A DNA stretch of 64,000 nucleotides from Panacagrimonas sp046594215 (GTDB lineage Bacteria > Pseudomonadota > Gammaproteobacteria > Nevskiales > Nevskiaceae), in NCBI GenBank assembly GCA_046594215.1, contig JBKJPX010000035.1:1-64000 (forward strand), given 5' to 3'. Position numbers and translations under genes: made by a program. Position 1 is the first letter of the stretch. Every line of letters starts with the position of its first letter. The notes below the pieces were generated by a model. That model was not told where the DNA came from, did no database searches, and saw nothing but the letters and a program-made list of their open reading frames with translations. Below are positions 9,573-17,687 of the stretch, in pieces.

Positions 9573-12296
9573 CTACCGCAGGTACTGAGCCTCGACGCTC
9601 GCTGGATTGAACTCCGATTTCTTCATCGGCCCGTCGTAGCGCGTCGGCGGCTCCTGTCCCACCAAACGGCTGGCGAAGTAACGGCCGTCCTGCAGGTCGT
9701 AGGTGATCACCGGCAGGCAGTTGGCGGCCTGCGCGTCGTACAACGGCAGCAGGTGCCCTTCCTGGAAGCGCCACAGCTTGCCCGCGCGATCGTAGTTCTC
9801 GACCAGCACCACGTTCCAGGAATCCTCGTCGACGTAGAAGACCCGCTGACCGAAGCTGTGCTTCTTGCCGCCGCGCTCCGTGGCCTCGATGACCCAGACA
9901 CGGTGCAGCTCGTAGCGCGTGGCTTCTGGGTTGAAAATCCCGCGCGTCAGCAGGCTCGGGTAGGTGTGGCTGCCGTCGGAGAGACGGTAGCCGTTGTACG
10001 GCAGGATCAGTTCGCGCTTGCCCACGAGCTTCCACACGTAGCGGTCGAAAGCGCCGTTGTACATGTCGACCATGTCGACGAAGTACATGCCGTCGGTGGC
10101 CGGGAAAGGCTGGTCGTAGCCCACCGGCGGAATGCGGAACAGCTTGCCGGTGCCGGGCGGGCCGACCCAGATCGCGCGGGCGTCCTTTGCCGAATTCGCG
10201 GTCTCGTGCACCAGGGCCACGAAGTTGTTCACGCCCACGCCCGTGAAGCGCAGCAGGTAGTACAGCAGGATGTTCTGCGACCCGATGTCGACCGGGTCCG
10301 CAGTGTTGCCGTAGCGGAAGTACACGCGTTCGTCGAGGCGCACGTCGAGCGTGGTCTTGCCGTCCGCACCGAGCACGTACTGGCGGCTGCGCGCCTCGGT
10401 GGTGTTGCCGCGATAGCGCGTGCGATGGTTCCACATGACCTCGACGCCGGACTCCGGCTTCGGGAAGGGCACGCCGAGCTTCGCGCCCACCAGGGAATCG
10501 GAACCCGTGAGCTTCGCGCGCCCGATATTGCCCTGGCTCGCGTCGTAGATCGCCTGCGGATACGCCACGCCGCGACGCGTCACGTACACCGGCATGCGAT
10601 AGCCCGGGTAGCGCGACAGCAGCTGCTGGTGCCCGATCGAAAGCTGCGCCTTGTACTGCGCGAAATTGGCGCCGGTGATCGTGAACTGGGGGCGGTCGGA
10701 CGGATAAGGATCGACCAGCCGCTGGCCCTTGGTGAAACCGGCCGGCCATTGCGAGGGCGTGAGCCCCCCGGTCCATGTCGGGATCGTGCCGAGGGCGTTG
10801 CCGTTGCGTTCCGCGCCGATCGGCGTGAGCTCTCCGCTGCCGCCCGCACCGCGCGTCGACGTCACGCTGCTGCTGCCGCCAGCGACACTGTCGGTGGCGA
10901 CGACGGTCTCGCTCGCGGCCGGCAGGTTCACGCCGGGTCCGAGCAGGCGGCTGCTCAGCGCCACGTCGTCCGCCTCGCGTCGCGCCGTCTGTGCCGCCGC
11001 GGCGAGCGCCTGCTCGCGCGCGCGGCCCGATTCCAGATACGTGATCCAGTCGCCCGCGAGCTTTTTCTGCGGCGCGTATTGACCGGCCTCCTTGAATGCG
11101 CCGAGCGCGCCGTCGACGTCGGCAAGCTGGTAGCGGGCCAGGCCCAGGTTCATCAGCAGCGGGCCCGATTTGCCGCCGAGCTGCATCGCCTGCGCGAGTG
11201 CCTGCGAGGCGTGCGCGTAGTCCTCGCGCTCGAGCTGCAGCTGCGCCATCTGCTCGTAGAGTTCGCGCGAGGGCTTTGCGACCGAAAGATCGTTGAGCAC
11301 GACCAGTGCGAGCTTGGGTTCGCGCGCACGCACCCATAGCGCCGCGAGCAGTTTCTGGTTGTCGGCGTTCTTCGCCACCTGCCCGCCCTGCATCCAGCCC
11401 TGCAGCACCGAGCCGGCCTCGAACGGCGCACCGATCTGTCCGGTGAGCGTGACCAGGCGCAGGCGATCCTCTGCGCTCGTGAGGTACCCGAGGCGACTGG
11501 CGATCTCCATCGTCGCCTGCGCGCGTTCCTTGTTTCCGGCCTTCAGATACAGCGCCGACAGCTGCAGCCAGGCCTCGCGCTGCGCCGAGTTGCCCTTGAG
11601 CTGCTGCTCGAGCAGCTTTGCCGCATCGCCTTCCTGCCCCGCGCCGATCAGCGCGGCGACCAGCGCCTTGCGCCAGGTCGGATCCGGCTTTGGCGAGGCC
11701 GCGATGCCCTTCTGCAGCAGCGGCACCGCCTCCTTGTAGCGCCTGTTCTCGAGGTAGGCCGCGCCCAGGGCGACGAGGATCTCGGGGGTTGCGCTGCCCG
11801 ATTTCACGAGTGCTTCGAGTTGCGGCACCTGCTGCTTGATGTCGCCGCCGGCCATCGTCAACGCGGCGAGATCCTTCTTCATCATCTCCGCCGCCGGGCC
11901 GGACAACGCGCCGATCTTGATCGCCTCCTGCAACAGGCGCTGCGCCTCCTTGTAGTCCTTCTTCTCGACCGCGGTAGCCGCAAGGTCGCGCAGCAGCATC
12001 GCGCGCGCGTAGGGGTCGGTGGTGGACCTGAGCAGGACGGCCGGATCCTGCGCCTTGGTCTGCTCGGGAGGAGCTGCGACTTCGCGGACTTCACTCTTGT
12101 ATTGGTCTGCCATCACCACGTCGGAAAGGCACAGCAGGCCAACAGCCACCGCCCACCCGCGCGACAGCGCCCGGCCGGTTAAGGCGCGCGAAGCGTCGCC
12201 TTGAACCGGCCGAATTAGTCCGGCGCGCCGCCAGCGTCGCCCTCCGCCGGCGAACGCCCAGCGCGGCGCTCCCGGATTAGTTCCAGTTATAGACAC
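9573..12296 (-). CDS. TPR protein fused to a DUF1329 outer-membrane domain
   Basis: This is a single open frame of 907 codons. Up to about residue 430 it is a helical TPR/SEL-like protein, of the kind that usually ends TtpC-type TonB operons; it closes with an AGDWITYLESGRAREQ helix. A Ser/Gly-rich linker (about 430-488) leads into a full DUF1329 domain (about 489-905), beginning with the diagnostic ELTPIGAERNGN and IPTWTGGLT and ending LWRFQEGHLLPLYD. DUF1329 proteins belong to the LolB-like fold and are normally stand-alone exported proteins near RND exporters. The GTG at 12296 overlaps the tonB end by 20 nt. A hydrophobic stretch before VVMADQ looks like a signal peptide, so the true start may be a GTG further in. 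The fusion is unusual. Confidence 0.85.
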   Translation of the reverse strand: MSITGTNPGAPRWAFAGGGRRWRRAGLIRPVQGDASRALTGRALSRGWAVAVGLLCLSDVVMADQYKSEVREVAAPPEQTKAQDPAVLLRSTTDPYARAMLLRDLAATAVEKKDYKEAQRLLQEAIKIGALSGPAAEMMKKDLAALTMAGGDIKQQVPQLEALVKSGSATPEILVALGAAYLENRRYKEAVPLLQKGIAASPKPDPTWRKALVAALIGAGQEGDAAKLLEQQLKGNSAQREAWLQLSALYLKAGNKERAQATMEIASRLGYLTSAEDRLRLVTLTGQIGAPFEAGSVLQGWMQGGQVAKNADNQKLLAALWVRAREPKLALVVLNDLSVAKPSRELYEQMAQLQLEREDYAHASQALAQAMQLGGKSGPLLMNLGLARYQLADVDGALGAFKEAGQYAPQKKLAGDWITYLESGRAREQALAAAAQTARREADDVALSSRLLGPGVNLPAASETVVATDSVAGGSSSVTSTRGAGGSGELTPIGAERNGNALGTIPTWTGGLTPSQWPAGFTKGQRLVDPYPSDRPQFTITGANFAQYKAQLSIGHQQLLSRYPGYRMPVYVTRRGVAYPQAIYDASQGNIGRAKLTGSDSLVGAKLGVPFPKPESGVEVMWNHRTRYRGNTTEARSRQYVLGADGKTTLDVRLDERVYFRYGNTADPVDIGSQNILLYYLLRFTGVGVNNFVALVHETANSAKDARAIWVGPPGTGKLFRIPPVGYDQPFPATDGMYFVDMVDMYNGAFDRYVWKLVGKRELILPYNGYRLSDGSHTYPSLLTRGIFNPEATRYELHRVWVIEATERGGKKHSFGQRVFYVDEDSWNVVLVENYDRAGKLWRFQEGHLLPLYDAQAANCLPVITYDLQDGRYFASRLVGQEPPTRYDGPMKKSEFNPASVEAQYLR

Positions 12297-13011
12297 AGTC
12301 TTCGTGGTTCATCGGCACGCGCTGCTTCACTTCAGCAGCCTTGCCCGTCGGTTCGTAGATCCAGTTGGTGATGCTCTCGACGGCCGCCGCCTCGAACACG
12401 CCGCGCGGATCGGCATCCACGATGCGGATGTTTTGCACGCGTCCGTTGGGCATCACGATGAATACCGCCTCGACCCAGCCATTGAGCTTCTGCTTGCAGG
12501 CCCAGTCGGGCATCTGCGGTCGCGCGGTCGACAGCGGCACCAGCGGCTTGCCCTTCCAGCCTGCACCGCCGTTGCCGCCACCCGAACCTGCCCCCGAGCC
12601 CGTACCCGCAGCACCGTTGCCGAAACCGCCGAACGAACCGGCCTTGCCCAGCGACAACCCTGCCGCGCCCAGGTTGATGGGCACCGCGATGTTTCCGACC
12701 TCGACCGGATCGACGACCAGGGTGGGCATGTTCAGCGCGGGCAGGTCGGGCCGCCCGAGCGCCGGCGGCGCCGCCGGGGGCGGTGGTGGCGAATTCTCCA
12801 CGGACTTCAACACGTCCTTGGGCTGCTCCGAGGGCGGCTCCACCCTGACGATGTCGACCGCGTCGAGCGTGCGCTGCGGGCCCAGGCCCTCGCCCTCCGG
12901 CCCCCGGATGATCCAGCCGAGCAGCAGGAACAACAAGGCCGTGAACAGCAGGCCGAAGACGGGCAGCACGAGCCAGCGCTTGCGACCCCGATCCTGCATC
13001 GCGCTGCTCAT
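12277..13011 (-). CDS. tonB: TonB-family energy transducer (TonB2 type)
   Basis: The 244-residue protein spans the periplasm and passes proton-motive force from ExbB/ExbD/TtpC to outer-membrane receptors. It has a short cytosolic N-terminus, one hydrophobic anchor (about residues 12-32), a Pro-rich segment (SPPPPPAAPPALGRP), a Gly-rich segment and a C-terminal TonB domain (about 165-240). The last includes GWVEAVFIVMPNGRVQNIRIV and the AAAVESITNWIYEP helix-strand. The ATG at 13011 is chosen because it precedes the membrane anchor. It lies 25 nt after exbD. Confidence 0.93.
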   Translation of the reverse strand: MSSAMQDRGRKRWLVLPVFGLLFTALLFLLLGWIIRGPEGEGLGPQRTLDAVDIVRVEPPSEQPKDVLKSVENSPPPPPAAPPALGRPDLPALNMPTLVVDPVEVGNIAVPINLGAAGLSLGKAGSFGGFGNGAAGTGSGAGSGGGNGGAGWKGKPLVPLSTARPQMPDWACKQKLNGWVEAVFIVMPNGRVQNIRIVDADPRGVFEAAAVESITNWIYEPTGKAAEVKQRVPMNHEDCVYNWN

Positions 13012-13036
13012 CGTGGGCCTGGGATCCGTGGCGGGA

Positions 13037-13441
13037 CTACTTGGGCGTGGCCGCGATCGAGACGTCCGGCACGCCGGCAAGGCGCGCCTGGTCCATCGCC
13101 TCGACCATCAGGCCCGCGCGCGCATCCTGGTCGGCCTGGATCACGACCACGGCCTTGGGCTTGTCGCGGCGCATGCGTTCAATCTCCGCACGCAGGCGGC
13201 GGATGTCGACGTGCTGGCGGTTGATCCAGATCTCGTTCTGCGCGGAGATGGCCACGAAAATGCTGGTCTTGTCCTCCTGCTTGGCAGTCTTGGCCGCGGG
13301 CTTGTTCACACGGATGCCGGACTCCTGTACGAAGGCGGCGGCGATGATGAAGAAGATCAGCAGGTTCATCACGAAGTCGAGCATCGGCGCGAGGTCGATG
13401 CCGGTGTCTTCGGGCGGTGGATTGTGGCGGCGGAACTTCAT
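13037..13441 (-). CDS. exbD: ExbD-family biopolymer transport protein
   Basis: The 134-residue protein has one transmembrane helix near residues 18-40 with the functional Asp in LAPMLDFVMNLLIFFIIAAAF, the proton-path residue of ExbD/TolR proteins. A small periplasmic domain follows (WINRQHVDIRRLRAEIERM). It would form the proton channel with the exbB product. A 115-bp spacer with a dispersed repeat separates it from exbB, although other genes in the operon overlap or nearly touch. Confidence 0.94.
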   Translation of the reverse strand: MKFRRHNPPPEDTGIDLAPMLDFVMNLLIFFIIAAAFVQESGIRVNKPAAKTAKQEDKTSIFVAISAQNEIWINRQHVDIRRLRAEIERMRRDKPKAVVVIQADQDARAGLMVEAMDQARLAGVPDVSIAATPK

Positions 13442-13556
13442 AAAAGCAGTTGCCCGTTGTCGGTCTCAGTCTCAGTGGACGAGTCGAGCGCTCCGCGCTG
13501 GGGGATGAAGGCAACCCTGAACGGGCCACTGACACTGACAACTGGCATCTGCTTCT
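13442..13556. repeat. dispersed TCAGTG-type inverted repeat within the TonB2 operon
   Basis: The 115-bp exbB-exbD spacer contains GGCCACTGACACTGACAACT at 13524-13543, extending to GGCA (13547). Its reverse complement recurs with a one-base indel at 22502-22526. Near the other end, GTCTCAGTCTCAGTGGAC partly mirrors it. It looks like a small intergenic palindromic repeat inserted into an otherwise tight operon. Confidence 0.55.
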
Positions 13557-14096
13557 TCATCCTGGCGCGATCAGGTCATGCAAGCGCTCGGCCTCGACCC
13601 GCACGCGTGACTGGAACAGGTTCGAGAAGAACAGGCCGATCACGCTGACCACGAGCCCGGCCATCGTGGCGATCATCGCGTGCGAGATGCCGTCCGCCAT
13701 GGCGCGCGTGTCGCCGCCGCGGCTGAAGGCCATCGCGTCGAACACCTGCAGCATGCCCATCACGGTGCCGAGCAGGCCCAGCAGCGGCGCCATCGGCACC
13801 ATGACCTTGATGATGGGCAGGCCGTTCTCCAGGCCCACGCGCAGTTGCGAGATCAGCGCGATGCGCACGCGCTGCGCAACCCAGGAGTGCCGCTCGGTGC
13901 GCGCGCTCCACTGCGCGAGCGCCTCGGTGCGTGCCTTTGGATAGATGCGCCACAGGTACCAGGCGCGTTCCATCGCGACGGTGATCAGTACCGCACAGGC
14001 GGCGAGTATCCAGCGTGTCACCCAGCCGCCGGCGTCGAGAAAGTCGCCGAGCGTGTCGTACTGGATCGCGAAGGCCTCGAAGGCGAGATCAAGCAC
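13557..14096 (-). CDS. exbB: ExbB/TolQ/MotA-family proton channel protein
   Basis: The 179-residue protein has three transmembrane segments: one near residue 25-45 and a pair around MVPMAPLLGLLGTVMGMLQVF and IATMAGLVVSVIGLFFSNLF. The GLLGTVMGM and SHAMIATMAGLVV blocks are the family signature. It starts with GTG and overlaps the TtpC stop by 8 nt. With ExbD it would form the proton-driven motor of the TonB2 system. Confidence 0.94.
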   Translation of the reverse strand: MLDLAFEAFAIQYDTLGDFLDAGGWVTRWILAACAVLITVAMERAWYLWRIYPKARTEALAQWSARTERHSWVAQRVRIALISQLRVGLENGLPIIKVMVPMAPLLGLLGTVMGMLQVFDAMAFSRGGDTRAMADGISHAMIATMAGLVVSVIGLFFSNLFQSRVRVEAERLHDLIAPG

Positions 14097-15435
14097 CGCG
14101 CCGCGCCCCCGCCTCGAGCCGCTGCGCGAGCAGGCCCGCCGCCTGTTCGTCCAGGATCTGCGTGAGCGTGCGCGAGCGCGCCACCAGGAAGCTGTTCACG
14201 AAGAGCAGCGGGATCGCGATCATGAGGCCGAGCACGGTCGCGATCATCGCCTGCGAGATGCCGCCCGCCATGAGCTTGGGATCGCCGGCGCCGACCTCGG
14301 TGATCACCTGGAAGGTGATGATCATGCCGATCACGGTGCCGAGCAGGCCCAGCAACGGGCCGGCGGCCACGATCATCCGCAGCAGCGACTGGAAGCGCTC
14401 GAGCCGCGGCGTCTCGCGCAGCACGGCCTCGGACAGTCGCGTCTCCAGGATCTCGGGATCCTGCGTTGTGTCGCTCTTGAGGCTCGCCAGCACGCGGCCC
14501 AGCGGATTGTCCTGCCACGGCTGCGCCACGTTGCCGAGCTGGCGGCGCACCCGGATGCCGACTAGCAGCAGGTACACGAACTGCCAGGCCGCGAGCACCG
14601 CGCCGAGAACGCCGATGGCGATGATCACGTAGCCGACGTATCCGCCCTGGTGGATGCGCTCGACGAAGGTCGGGCGCTCCGCGATCAGCCGCAGCAGGTC
14701 TCCGCGCGAGGGATCGACGAGCACCGCGTGCACGCCGTCCTTCGCCTCGCTGAAGTCGTGCGCAAGACCGCCGTGCCCCTCGGGCTGGCGTGGCAGCAGC
14801 GCCAGGCGCCCCGTCTCCGGCTGCAGACTGAGATACCCGTCGCCGGTCAGCGCAGTGAAAAGACCCACGCGCACGACCTCGCTCTTCTCCTTCTCGCCGA
14901 GCGCATCGACGACATCGGTGGAGAAGCGCGCGACCTTGCCGCTCTCGGCCGCCTCCTGCGCGTACAGGAACCAGAGCTTCTCGAGGTCTGGAACGCTGGG
15001 GATCTCGCCGGCCTGCGCGATGTGATCGAGAAAATCGATACGGTCCGGGTACTGCGCGGTGACCAGCGAGCCCGCGACCTGGCCGCGGAACTCGCCTGCA
15101 GCCTGCGCGATGGCCGCGTACATCTGGCCGGTGTCGCCGACGCGCTCCGTGAGCCGCTTCTTGAGTTCCGCGATCTCGCCCTGCCCCGCCGCGAATTTCG
15201 CCTTGGCCTGGGTTGCGCGGGCGTTGGCCGCGGCGAAGTCGGACTCGGCCTTGGCCAGCAGCGCGGCCTGCTCGTTCTTGTTGCGCAGGAAGCGCTGCTC
15301 GCGCTCGGCGTTGAGCTGCGCGTCCTGCTGCGAGCCCTGCTGGATCTGCTTGAGCAGTTCGTCCATGCCCTTCTGCGCGAACGCAGCCGGCGTCGCGCAG
15401 GCCAGCATCAGCACGCCTGCGAGCCAAGGTCTCAC
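14089..15435 (-). CDS. ttpC: TtpC-like MotA/TolQ/ExbB-family protein of a TonB2 system
   Basis: This 448-residue protein resembles TtpC, the extra ExbB-like subunit first known from Vibrio TonB2 systems. It has a signal peptide (ACATPAAFAQ), a long coiled coil (about residues 25-115, rich in K, Q, E and R), a periplasmic domain, a transmembrane helix (about 270-290) and a C-terminal ExbB-like pair with GPLLGLLGTVIGM and QAMIATVLGLMIAIP. The GTG at 15435 is chosen because it overlaps the DUF3450 stop (GTGA) and precedes the signal peptide. The operon order DUF3450-ttpC-exbB-exbD-tonB-TPR is the conserved one. Confidence 0.92.
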   Translation of the reverse strand: MRPWLAGVLMLACATPAAFAQKGMDELLKQIQQGSQQDAQLNAEREQRFLRNKNEQAALLAKAESDFAAANARATQAKAKFAAGQGEIAELKKRLTERVGDTGQMYAAIAQAAGEFRGQVAGSLVTAQYPDRIDFLDHIAQAGEIPSVPDLEKLWFLYAQEAAESGKVARFSTDVVDALGEKEKSEVVRVGLFTALTGDGYLSLQPETGRLALLPRQPEGHGGLAHDFSEAKDGVHAVLVDPSRGDLLRLIAERPTFVERIHQGGYVGYVIIAIGVLGAVLAAWQFVYLLLVGIRVRRQLGNVAQPWQDNPLGRVLASLKSDTTQDPEILETRLSEAVLRETPRLERFQSLLRMIVAAGPLLGLLGTVIGMIITFQVITEVGAGDPKLMAGGISQAMIATVLGLMIAIPLLFVNSFLVARSRTLTQILDEQAAGLLAQRLEAGARRGA

Positions 15436-16190
15436 GAGGGGCTCCGCGCGGCCGGCATCGGCAGTTTCAGCAGGTCCGGCGCGGCCGTTTCGCGCGCCAT
15501 GCGCAGACCGTGGCGGATCTCGCTGACGTGTTCGTGTGACAGCTCGACCCACTTCTTCTGCCCGGCGTCCCACATGCCGGCCTGTTTGCCGTCGGCGCTC
15601 AGGTAGTAGAGCGCCGTGCGGCCCACGCGCAGGACGTCGACGGTGCGGTTCTCGACCTCCACGCGCTCGGCGCCCAGGCTGCGGCCGTACTCGGCCTCCA
15701 CCTGCCAGGCCTCGAGGATGCGCTTGAACTTGTCGGCGTTGTTCGCGCCAGGATCGCCCATGAGCTTCTTGACGGCTTCCAGGCGCTCGCGGCGCTCGGT
15801 GGCGAGAAACGGGAGGTCCAGCGCGATGAATTTCTCGAGGCCCTCGACCATGCGCAGCATCAGCGGCAGCAGCTCGCGCTCGGTGCGCTCCATCTCCTCG
15901 ATCTGGCGGTTGAGCGAGGCCTTCTCCGCGTCCTGGGCCGACACCAGCTCGCCGAGCTGGGTGGCATAGACCGTCAGCTGCTGCGCCTGCCAGCTCGCGG
16001 AGCGGTAGCGGTCCAGCATCGCGCGGGTCTGGTCGTCGAGCTGGTCGATCTTGCCCTGCGAGGCGCGGGACGCCCGGTTGGCCTCGACCGTGGCGTCGAT
16101 GGCCTTGCCCATCGGATCGGTCTGCGCCCCGGCGGTGCCGAGGACGGCGACCAGCAGCAGCGCGCAGCCGCAACCTCGCCCTAAATTCAT
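15432..16190 (-). CDS. DUF3450 periplasmic coiled-coil protein
   Basis: The first gene of the TonB2 operon encodes a 252-residue exported protein: signal peptide ending GTAGAQTD, then a long coiled coil (about residues 25-110) and an alpha/beta C-terminus with ALYYLSADGKQAGMWD. DUF3450 proteins regularly accompany TtpC-type systems, though their role is not settled; a periplasmic partner of TtpC's coiled coil is a fair inference. The ATG at 16190 precedes the signal peptide. It is divergent from the rhodanese gene. Confidence 0.9.
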   Translation of the reverse strand: MNLGRGCGCALLLVAVLGTAGAQTDPMGKAIDATVEANRASRASQGKIDQLDDQTRAMLDRYRSASWQAQQLTVYATQLGELVSAQDAEKASLNRQIEEMERTERELLPLMLRMVEGLEKFIALDLPFLATERRERLEAVKKLMGDPGANNADKFKRILEAWQVEAEYGRSLGAERVEVENRTVDVLRVGRTALYYLSADGKQAGMWDAGQKKWVELSHEHVSEIRHGLRMARETAAPDLLKLPMPAARSPS

Positions 16191-16283
16191 GCGCAAGCGT
16201 CTCCTCTCCTCGATCGGTCCATCTTGCCCACCCCGCGTCGCTAAAATCCACCCACCGAACGGACTAGTGGCGGAGAAAATTTC
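16191..16283. promoter_or_regulatory. divergent promoter region, DUF3450/TonB2 operon and rhodanese gene
   Basis: This 93-bp gap must drive the TonB2 operon leftwards and the rhodanese gene rightwards. A TAAAAT -10-like box lies at 16242-16247 on the plus strand. No matching -35 with normal spacing and no clear Fur box was found. Confidence 0.35.
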
Positions 16284-16661
16284 ATGGCAGCAGCAGCCCA
16301 TTCACCCGGATTTCTCGCGCTCGTGGACGCGGCCCGTCGAGAAGTCCGCGAGATTCCCGCGGGCGAATTGCGTAGAGAGCTCGACGGGCTCAAGACCGCT
16401 GCGCTGATCGACGTGCGCGAGGAGAGCGAGTACGCGGCCGGACACATCCAGGGCGCGGAGCACCTGGGCAAGGGTGTGATCGAACGGGACATCGAGACGC
16501 GGCACCCCGACCGAACGCAGCCGCTGTACCTCTATTGCGGCGGCGGTTTTCGCTCCGCGCTGGCGGCGCAGAACCTGCAGAAGATGGGTTACACCCAGGT
16601 CGCGAGCGTGGACGGCGGGTGGAAGGCACTGAAGGACCTGTTCCCGACCGCAACGGCTTAG
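16284..16661 (+). CDS. rhodanese-domain sulfurtransferase
   Basis: The single-domain rhodanese (125 residues) probably moves sulfane sulfur between small thiols. It has the ALIDVREESEYAAGHIQGAEHL block and the active-site loop YCGGGFRS with catalytic Cys85, followed by a DGGWKAL ending. A GGAG ribosome site lies about 10 nt before the ATG. It converges with cysH, another sulfur gene, but the two are not co-transcribed. There is no signal peptide, so it is cytosolic. Confidence 0.92.
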   Translation: MAAAAHSPGFLALVDAARREVREIPAGELRRELDGLKTAALIDVREESEYAAGHIQGAEHLGKGVIERDIETRHPDRTQPLYLYCGGGFRSALAAQNLQKMGYTQVASVDGGWKALKDLFPTATA

Positions 16662-16696
16662 GGTGCGCAAGCGGCTTGACGTTTGCCCACGCACCC
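16661..16696. terminator. possible terminator between rhodanese and cysH
   Basis: GGGTGCG (16661-16667) pairs with CGCACCC (16690-16696), overlapping the rhodanese stop codon. A short A/T-rich run lies a little after it. It lies between convergent genes. Confidence 0.3.
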
Positions 16697-16749
16697 GTGC
16701 CCTTTAAAACTGCACCGCGTAGGCAGGTGAAGCCCGCCCGACGTCCGAG

Positions 16750-17445
16750 TTACAGGTGCAGCCCGCACTCCGTCTTCGGCTTGCCCAGCCAGCGTCCGGC
16801 GCGGCCTTCGCCCGGCACCGTGCAGTGCGTGCAGCCGATCGACTGGTAGCCCTTTGCCACGAGCGGATGAAACGGCAGATCGTGCTGGCGGATGTAGTCG
16901 TCGCGTTCTTCGCGCGTGACGTCGATCATCGGGTTGAACTTGATCATGCCGCGACGGATTTCGAAGATCGGCAGGCCGGCGCGATGGTCGGTCTGCCAGT
17001 GCATCAGGCTCGACACCCACACGTGGAAATTCGGCTTGATCGCTTCCAGCGGCTCGACCTTGTTCACGGAGCAGCAGAAGTCCGGGTCCTTGAGGTAGGT
17101 CTGCTCCTGTTGCGTGAACTGGTGCTTCCAGTCTTCCGCCTTCACCCCCACGACCTTGAGCTTGAGAAGCGCCACGAGGTAGTCGCGGTACTCCACCGTC
17201 TCCGGGAAGTGGTAGCCGGTATCGATGAAATGGATGACCTGGTCGGGCCGGATGCGCGACACGATGTGCAGGAAGTACGCCGAGGTCGCCGCGAACGAGG
17301 AGGTGAACATCACCTTTTCCGGCGCGAAATCGAGGTAGAGCTGGTTCAGGCGCTGCTCGAAGTTCATCGGCGCATAGCGCTCGTTGAGTTCCTCGATCTG
17401 CGCCTCGTTCAGGCCGGCAAAGGTGGACGCTTTTTCCATGGTCAT
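16750..17445 (-). CDS. cysH: adenylyl-/phosphoadenylyl-sulfate reductase
   Basis: CysH reduces activated sulfate (APS or PAPS) to sulfite with thioredoxin. The 231-residue protein has the family blocks FTSSFAATSAYFLHIV, IDTGYHFPETVEYRDYL and the C-terminal catalytic ECGLH (Cys227). It also has a Cys pair (CC, 124-125) and CTHC (205-208), the four ligands of the [4Fe-4S] cluster of APS-type enzymes. Around the Cys pair it reads CCSVNKVEPL, where APS reductases usually have CCxxRKVEPL and cluster-free PAPS reductases have NKVEP. Substrate is therefore ambiguous. Two ATGs (17445 and two codons in) are possible. Confidence 0.92.
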   Translation of the reverse strand: MTMEKASTFAGLNEAQIEELNERYAPMNFEQRLNQLYLDFAPEKVMFTSSFAATSAYFLHIVSRIRPDQVIHFIDTGYHFPETVEYRDYLVALLKLKVVGVKAEDWKHQFTQQEQTYLKDPDFCCSVNKVEPLEAIKPNFHVWVSSLMHWQTDHRAGLPIFEIRRGMIKFNPMIDVTREERDDYIRQHDLPFHPLVAKGYQSIGCTHCTVPGEGRAGRWLGKPKTECGLHL

Positions 17446-17579
17446 ATGGGTAAAACCGGGCCTGCGAGGGCCAGCGGTGCCTGTCTTTCTTGTTGGGTCG
17501 GGCAGTGTATGGGTGCGGTCTTCGGGCGCTCAACGATCCCGGGCTCAATTCCGGAAACGATATAAGTACATGTCATTTC

Positions 17580-17678
17580 GGGCCGCAGCGCCCGTGAACC
17601 GCAGAAGGCGCCGGGACTTCTTTTGGGGCCGAAGCAGGCGACCCCGATGAACGCGCTGCGGCCCCGGATTTCTTCCGG
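17580..17678. repeat. inverted repeats after hrcA
   Basis: GGGCCGCAGCGC (17580-17591) and GCGCTGCGGCCC (17653-17664) are perfect 12-bp inverted arms with a 61-nt loop. A nested hairpin CCCGGA-TTTCT-TCCGGG ends just before the hrcA stop. It may terminate hrcA transcription or belong to the intergenic hairpin family described elsewhere in the window. Confidence 0.45.
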
Positions 17679-17687
17679 GCTTCGGGC

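Noticed and set aside
10800..11050. Assembly join or frameshift producing the TPR-DUF1329 fusion
   Set aside because: The linker is open, in frame and has sensible codon use, and both domains are complete; it is kept as real but reads should confirm it.
9097..11337. 746-codon open frame overlapping the diguanylate cyclase and DUF1329 genes
   Set aside because: Arg/Ala/Gly-rich with no domain; it overlaps two well-supported genes in other frames.
16191..16283. Fur box before the TonB2 operon
   Set aside because: The A/T-rich GATAATGATAATCATTATC-like pattern is absent; iron control cannot be claimed from this sequence.
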